The notes beneath the pieces are model-generated. The model did not search any database. It saw only the letters and a program-made list of their open reading frames with translations, and had not been told where the DNA came from. From Cenococcum geophilum 1.58 (taxonomy: Eukaryota > Ascomycota > Dothideomycetes > Gloniales > Gloniaceae): a stretch of DNA of 64,000 nucleotides. Location: assembly GCA_001692895.1 (NCBI GenBank), contig KV748182.1:1430341-1494340 (forward strand). Reading direction: 5' to 3'. The translations under genes were made by a program, and so were the position numbers. Positions 58,136-64,000 of the stretch are shown piece after piece; the stretch's first letter is position 1; each line of letters opens with the position of its first letter.

Positions 58136-58609
58136 GGAGCAAACAGGAGTTACTTAGGCGGGAGAGGTTTTGGCTAAGCCTTAACCGTAGAAGGTATACC
58201 TAGCTACATTACAGGATGCAGCCACGACGCCCTTGTAGGACTACGCCAATAGGCGCGTAAAATGGGAGTTGCGACCCCTGCAAATGGCAGCTTATGCCCG
58301 TGCTGGCGGAAATAATAAAGAGAAGCGTAAAACTAGAGGCTATAGAAGGCTCTTAAGCCGTGCGAAAGCGTACTAACTCTAGGAGGAAACTCTTATATAG
58401 ACCACGGGGGGGCGGACTAGTACTCGGGCTAATCCCGTTATAAGATATCTGAAAGAACTGGTGAGAATCCCCGTATTAGGTGGTAGCAGCTAACTGCTTG
58501 TAGACTAGGACTAAAGTACTAGAAAACTGGGGTAGAGGCCTAGATAAGTAGGCATGTTGAACTCTACTATATTATTAGCTAATATATAACTACCTGCCCT
58601 TTCTACGCA

Positions 58610-58763
58610 GCGGCGTTAACCTTTCTCTAGGCGGTGACGTTAATCTAGAACGGACTAAGAAAGAGCTAGGACGAACCTATAAACGTAGCGGCGTTAACCT
58701 TTCTCTAGGCGGCGACGTTAATCCGGAACGGACTAAGAAAGAGCTAGGACGAACCTGTATAGG
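58610..58763 (+). repeat. 78-bp tandem duplication
   Basis: gcggcgttaacctttctctaggcgg... occurs at 58,610 and 58,688, with a few transition differences. Confidence 0.9.
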
Positions 58764-58849
58764 TAGGCTGGAACGGACCTAGATGCAGGTGTTGGTTAAG
58801 ATAGGAGGACAACAAGTTTGGTTAGTAGGCGGCTGAGGGACGATAGCTG

Positions 58850-59090
58850 TGCGGTGTCGAGTTATTATGGGCCCACGCCTGCAAGACACGGTCGGCCTAT
58901 TGTCGCGAGAGCGTCACAGGTAACGCGAAGCAGCTGGTAACGGCTGTGGGGCGTGGTATACAATGGCAGTGACGGACGACTCTAGGAACCTCACCCCTTT
59001 ACTAGGCTCTGACTCCTGGTGGACCTATCTCGGAGGAAGGATTAACACCTTATCGACGACACTGTCTGTATAGCCTAAAAGGACGGACGT
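58850..59090 (+). repeat. Diverged internal duplication, copy 2
   Basis: Partner of 57,770-58,030, with more G and C retained. Confidence 0.75.
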
Positions 59091-60005
59091 GCGTGTCGGT
59101 TTATCTAGGTAGAGTAGGCTGTAAGGATAGGCTTATGGAGCAAATCAGGTACACATAGGCAGTGGCTAGTTTTAGCTGGCTGGCTGCTGTGGAAGTAGAC
59201 AGACGTCAAGGGGCGTCCGAAGTGGAAAACTATAGTAGAGGGCCCGGGCAAGAGGGCCTCCGCAACTCTACTTTGTATATAACTCTCGTAGCTCTGCAAT
59301 GCAAATGTATTCTAGCCACATGGAACACCCCATAGTTAATACCAACTCTCCCCCTATACGAAGGACTAACGAAAGCGGAGTCTATAGCCGCCTTCCTACT
59401 ACGGACGGAGGTCCTAGGCCTAAACGCATGGCTCGCGGGCGTCTATGTCCTAAGTACCACACCTCAGTGCATATGCGGATGGCCCGCTCAGACAGTACGC
59501 TATATACTACTATTTTGCAGCCACCGCTCAGCAAGGGACTAGCTACTCGCTAGCGTAGGCACAAATGATATTAACTGGATGCTCTTTATAAGCAGAGGCC
59601 TACAAGTAGTAGCAAAATGGCTTATAGGATAAGGAGTCCTCCAGCAGTTCTAAACTGCACATAAGATCCAACAGGAGGACACTATAGGACACGCCCCCCT
59701 CCAGCCCCTTAGAGACTGGTCACCCCCCGCCTAGCCATAGGCGGCACACTGGCGAATCGCCAGACCCTCCTACCACTCCCTCCCCCTAGATCTTCCGATA
59801 TACCTAGGAAGTATGGTACGCAAGGCAGACAAAAGACACAAAGATATACTAGCTAGGCGAAGGCGGAACGCGTATTACTAGCGGCAAGGAAATACTTAGG
59901 TTTTTCCCCCTTAAGGGGATTTTTTTCCTATATAGATAGGTAGTAGCCTACATGGACCTGAAAAGGGACCGAATTGGGCAATAAATAGAACTAATAATAA
60001 TAATA

Positions 60006-60021
60006 ATAGATAGAGGCGGTA
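60006..60021. repeat. TSD of 3.15-kb retroposon, right
   Basis: Exact repeat of 56,841-56,856. Confidence 0.88.
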
Positions 60022-61180
60022 TTTATAGCGTTATACCTCTTACTTTCCTTAATTATATAAGCAACAAGTTTAGTATTTTAGTTGCCCGCTCTAGGATTAT
60101 TTTAACTATATTTATGGGACCTTAGTTAGTATATATTAGTTACTAGCTAGATAATTTATTTCCTAATATATTTTTAAGGCGGCCTAATTAGTATTAATAT
60201 ATACTTTATACTATATAATCTTTAAGAGTCTCTCCGTTGATTTAAGGAGCTTACTAGAAAGACTTTTCTATAAGATTAGGAAGGACGCCTTTCCCTAATA
60301 AGAAAAATTTAAAGACTTATTAGCGCTCTTATTAGAGACTATTAGTATAATTTATCTGCTATTAAGAGCGCGTTCTAACAGAGCCTAGGTATTTCTCCTA
60401 AAATATTTAATCTACTAAAGAATAATATAAAGGTCGCGGTAACGATAATAACTGCGCCTCTAATAATACCTTATTTAATATTAAACTATAATAAAGGATA
60501 AAGATCTTGGGAGTGCGGTATATAAGTTAAAGGTATTTATTTATCCGATTTTACTAATATTAACTTAAGGGTATTAACTTATTTAGGCTTAGCAACTAAA
60601 GTATAACGTATTAATTAGTAAAGCGTAAGTCTCTAGAGCCTACCTTCCTAACTTAAGTTTCCTATTAACTGCCTTGGGGAAGTGCTTTCTATATATCTAC
60701 AGCTCTATAATATTTTAAGCCTAAAGTATTTAATAACCTAAGCACTTACTAAGATGGTGGCCTTAAGTTTAATAATCCTTATTTTATCGCTTTTTAAAAA
60801 TACTAATTTCTCTAGCTAGATAAGGGTTAACTAGATTTTATACTCTCTTTAGGGACTAGCACTTCTTCTACTTATGAGTATAAGGTAGGAGTACAATCCC
60901 CAGTTATAAATTAACGCATTTCCCGCCTAGTATAGGCATTTATAGCTAATTTAGATAGAGAAAGAAAATGGAAAAAGTTCTATAATAGTGTGCCAATAAA
61001 GGCGCGTAGTCGATACCATCGTCTTAATATATTTTTTAACGGTGGGGAGCCGAATATTAATAATTTATCTTTACTTAAGGATCTTAAATAATTGGTATAT
61101 AATTCTATTACGTTTAATATATAAGCAACATTAGTAAAGGATTTAATCTATACTTCTATTTTCTACTTTAAGCTTAATGT
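60022..61180. other. RIPped sequence, unassigned
   Basis: Resumes the flank interrupted by the retroposon. The plus strand at about 60,230-60,420 is coding-like with few stops but unrecognised. Confidence 0.35.
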
Positions 61181-61194
61181 ATAATTACAGCACC

Positions 61195-61292
61195 TGTCGT
61201 ACTAACCGCGTGCCTACGCGTTCGGTACGCCAGGTACGCGTTTACGCGTTCAGTGCACCAACCACCCGCTTACGCGTCTGGCGCACTTATGG
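61195..61292 (+). repeat. Three ACGCGT-centred imperfect repeats
   Basis: 'ctacgcgttcggtacgcca', 'tttacgcgttcagtgcacca' and 'cttacgcgtctggcgcac' follow each other at ~30-bp spacing in a small non-RIPped patch. Confidence 0.7.
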
Positions 61293-61890
61293 AGCACTGA
61301 CTAATTAGGGGGGAGGTCGCATCAGTATATAGACCACGTAGTCTGCTTTAATATAAGAGACAGTTACCATCATCTTAAAGAGCATACAATACTATACGTA
61401 TTTCGTGCCCCGGGATATAACTTACTTATACCATTAAGTTGGTACAAATACTGATTAGTAAGCGCGCATAGATTAGCAATTACTTGATACCTGTTCTGCC
61501 CTATACCGGCACACGGCTCGTTCCGGATTATTTCTGCTTTATACCAGAACAGATCGTCTTCAAAGAGGAACAAATCGTGTATCGGTTTTATCGTCTTGAT
61601 TCCGGAACAATTGCTTCATTCCGGAAAAGATTTAATATTATATTGAACTTTTAAAGCTATACAAAGCCTTTTGGTGGAGCTTTTTGGCCGTTTCTACGAG
61701 CATATTTAGAAAATATAGTGTAGTAGATGGTTGCAAATAATAGTAAATATATAATTTAATTGATTTTAGGTGTAAAATAAGTAGTAATATATCCTTAATA
61801 TTACAATTGATTATCTAATGGAGCATATTTAGAATAAAAATACAAGATCTTAATTTTCTAATGAGATTTTGTAAGGCTCTAGAGATTAAA
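61293..61890. other. Weakly RIPped segment with short open frames
   Basis: 61,370-61,640 keeps normal base composition and is open on both strands (67 codons on the minus strand, 61,370-61,573). 'ttccgga' recurs four times between 61,532 and 61,625. The product is not recognised. A C-run at 61,899-61,905 reads as a G-rich polypurine-like tract on the minus strand. Confidence 0.35.
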
Positions 61891-61899
61891 TTTTACTAC

Positions 61900-63891
61900 C
61901 CCCCCTAACCACTATAATATTATCAAATTCCATCTAAACTAGATTACGCTGCGATTAATAAGTACATTTAAAGGCTTTTCCGCGTTATAGATATAGCCTA
62001 TAAGTAGTAGAAGCTAATTAGGTAGGGGGTGATTAATTACGTTCCCTAATACTAAAAATTAAAAATCTTATAAAGCTCTAATCTCACTAAGATCTATTAA
62101 AAAAATAGGCCCTCTGAGGTTCTACCGGCCGTAGACTAATTGCCTATTTAGGTTTAGCGTAATTACGATTTAGATTTCTCCTAATTACGCCAACCTTACT
62201 CGCTTTATAATCTTCCTTTCCTTCGCCTTACGCAGCCTTTGTGGTAGGCTTAATTAATTACCTTTTTAATTTACTATTATTAATTAAGGTAGTATAGGGC
62301 TTTGCAATAAGGTTTCCTATTAGGCTCGCTTTAATTAAGGGCTGAGCTAAGTACTAGTAAGCCTTCTATGGCCTCTTATAGGAGGCTTTACAGAACCCTC
62401 TGTTGGTTAATTTATATAGGGCTTCCCTCTATAGCAGTATATAGAACACTCTATATTTCCTTTTCAATAACCATATCTATAATTACTGCATCCTTGTTTA
62501 TACGCACAGCTAGTAGGCCGTGTAGTAGTTAGGTAAGCTTTCACTACTTTTAAAAGTGGTATAATCTTACTAACGCTTATAGGAATTTAAGCGTTATAAG
62601 TCTCTCCTGGTTTAATAAGCTCGCTACTAAGGAAGGGCTCTTTTATAATTCCATATTAAGTACGAATCTCATAGTAGCCTTAATTTCGAATCTTGTAAAT
62701 GCAGCCAGGTATATAAGAGATTTTAGTAGCCTTTTGAAGCTTTTTAGGAATTGGAAAAAGGACTAAGTCGCCTATACTAAATATAGTAATAGAGTACTGC
62801 ATACCGTACTTTTTCTTTATCTGGTTATAAGAGTGAGCCAATCGCTATTAAACTCTCTTATAAATATCTAATATATCGTAAATAGAGCCCGACTCTGCTA
62901 AACGCCTCTATAGCCGTAGTTCCTTTTAGCGCTCTTTAAGCTTCTTTAACACCTGCCGCTTAAGCTCTAGCTATAGTAAAATAGTATAAATAGGGTTATT
63001 AGAGTTCTTAATCGCCTAAATTAACTTACGCCTAAAAGTAGGTGTGACTACATTGTAATACTCTTAAAGATCTGCTAGTAGAACGCTAGCTCCACTAGCT
63101 TCGCAATAAAGCTGTAATCGTAGAGCTTTAATTTAAATAGTAAGATTACCTATAAAGTAGCCTCCGGGGGTATAGTAAGGATTATCCAGATCTTTAATCT
63201 AGTTATTTAGATATAATTGCTCTTGCTACTAGATAGATTGTAGAGCTCTCTTAGCTATACGCTGTAGATCTACGGTAGGTTTAGATCGTACTACTATTAA
63301 GGCTTCGGCCTTTCTATCCATTGTCTTAATTACCTCCCGTATACTAGCCTCTTAGCTTAGTGTAAGAAAGCCTTCTAGTAAAGGTGGAGGCTGCCTAAAT
63401 CTACTTAATCCTAATAATTGAATTTAACGAGTTTGAATTAAGATTAGTAAGTAATTAGGAGAGAGGCTATTGTCTTTAGATAGAGTATAGTTCGCAGAAG
63501 TCTCCTACCTTTATAATCTATTAGCTAAATCATGGTCCTTTTTAGATAGATTGCGGTCGCCTATAGAGGCAGTTCCTAAATTTAGAAGGCTCCTATTATT
63601 AGAATCCTTATCTTCCTTATTAAAAGATTTACCTAAGGTCGAGAGCCAATTACTATTGTCTCCTATATTAGAAATATCATCGCGATCCTTATCGGAAGCA
63701 GTAAGGGCGCTTAAAGCAATAGAGCGATTATCCTCCTTATCGCGCTCCTGTTCGGCAGCCTCTCGCCCATTACTATTCTCTTCTAGTAAAGGGCCTAAAA
63801 CTTCCTTATTGCTATTTAGATCCTTATCCTTAGCTTTAGAGACTTTAATATTAGGCGGAGGCTCTACCATAGCCCTTAGGGCAGGCGCCAC
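61900..63891 (-). pseudogene. Integrase-like protein remnant with Cys-rich tail
   Basis: Minus-strand frame starting with an acidic/Ser/Asn-rich open stretch (126 codons, 63,511-63,891). A helical region follows. Then, at about 62,600-62,870, comes a segment with 'IGDLVLFPIPKK' and 'GYYEIRT', like the C-terminal domain after the DDE core of gypsy-type and GINGER/KRBA2-like integrases. About 62,433-62,510 has a Cys-rich motif ending 'CSIYC', like the CXC-type tail seen after such integrases. I see no catalytic core, so the family is uncertain. Treated as an element fossil, broken by RIP-type stops. Confidence 0.5.
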
Positions 63892-64000
63892 TAAAGCAGA
63901 AGCCTAAGGATCTCTCCTATATAGATAGCGAAAAGGTATACAGCTAATTGATTCGTGGTACATGCGATTAATTAAGGCCGCGACGATTAGGTAAGCTGTT

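Larger units (their letters stand above)
56857..60005 (+). mobile_element. GC-rich 3.15-kb retroposon, (TAA)n tail, no recognised ORF
   Basis: Bounded by an exact 16-bp target duplication and ending in (TAA)n (59,991-60,005), so it was inserted by LINE-type target priming on the plus strand. It is much less RIPped than either flank. Its inside is a patchwork: an antisense ankyrin fragment (56,860-57,015); a motif 'aacttattaaggccc' repeated four times (57,282-57,396); two copies of 'gagggtcttaataggcgtggtg' (57,447, 57,624); 21-bp and 78-bp tandem repeats; and a diverged long duplication (57,770-58,030 versus 58,850-59,090). No reverse transcriptase or zinc knuckle is visible. Open frames of 60-90 codons overlap on both strands and are not convincing. 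Near the 3' end 'MVRKADKRHKDI' (59,814-59,850) looks basic and protein-like but is short. Confidence 0.75.

Noticed and set aside
63551-63907. 118-codon plus-strand frame
   Set aside because: It is the antisense shadow of the minus-strand frame that runs into the integrase-like segment; its Ser/Leu-rich content is the complement of an acidic tract.

Overview
This window looks like a repeat-packed, AT-rich block from the genome of a filamentous ascomycete (Pezizomycotina). Three things point there. TpA-rich sequence with CTA/TAG/TTA everywhere, and paired LTR copies whose visible differences are C/T or G/A transitions, are the signature of repeat-induced point mutation (RIP). The element types are fungal: Ty3/Gypsy chromoviruses, Ty1/Copia, Tad1-like LINEs and DUF3435 tyrosine recombinases. 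The one host-type gene recognised is an F-box/ankyrin pseudogene. I see no intact protein-coding gene, tRNA, rRNA or CRISPR array. Nearly every ORF is short because RIP has filled the sequence with stops.

Layout. 1-1,400: minus-strand remnant, perhaps LINE ORF1. About 2,070-5,613: plus-strand Gypsy chromovirus fossil (A) with its 3' LTR. 5,622-6,180: a second LTR-like tract. 6,180-6,546: solo Copia-type LTR. About 6,640-9,050: minus-strand DUF3435 recombinase relic (no. 1). 10,341-10,480: minisatellite. 10,497-11,023 plus 18,980-21,190: a second minus-strand DUF3435 relic, split by a complete Gypsy element (B, 11,024-18,974, TSD actac). 23,070-24,185: gag/protease fragment of Gypsy family C.

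24,543-44,520: a nested block bounded by a pair of ~160-bp TG...CA repeats whose outer flanks share attat, so it may be one old LTR element blown up by later insertions. Inside lie a Copia element (D, 26,990-34,848, TSD aaaag) and a Gypsy element (C, 35,292-41,247, TSD gcttt). D itself holds a Harbinger-like MITE (32,044-32,457, TSD TAA) and, inside its 3' LTR, an ORF1-only Tad1-like LINE (32,603-34,725, 10-bp TSD). Minus-strand Copia gag and protease sequence lies at 41,253-43,460.

44,521-50,640 is heavily RIPped sequence I could not assign. 50,640-53,765 is a 5'-truncated LINE ORF2 remnant (minus) carrying a 1.45-kb retroposon (51,099-52,545) that begins with a hairpin-forming minisatellite and ends in poly(A). 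About 53,800-54,812 is the F-box/ankyrin pseudogene. 56,857-60,005 is a GC-richer, scarcely RIPped 3.15-kb retroposon with a (TAA)n tail and a 16-bp TSD. 61,900-63,891 is a minus-strand integrase-like remnant with a Cys-rich tail motif.

The least described items are the two retroposons without a recognisable ORF2, found by their target-site duplications. One shares its 3' tail with the ORF1-only LINE, which suggests a common LINE machinery. Element boundaries backed by LTR pairs and TSDs are firm. Domain limits inside RIPped frames are approximate.
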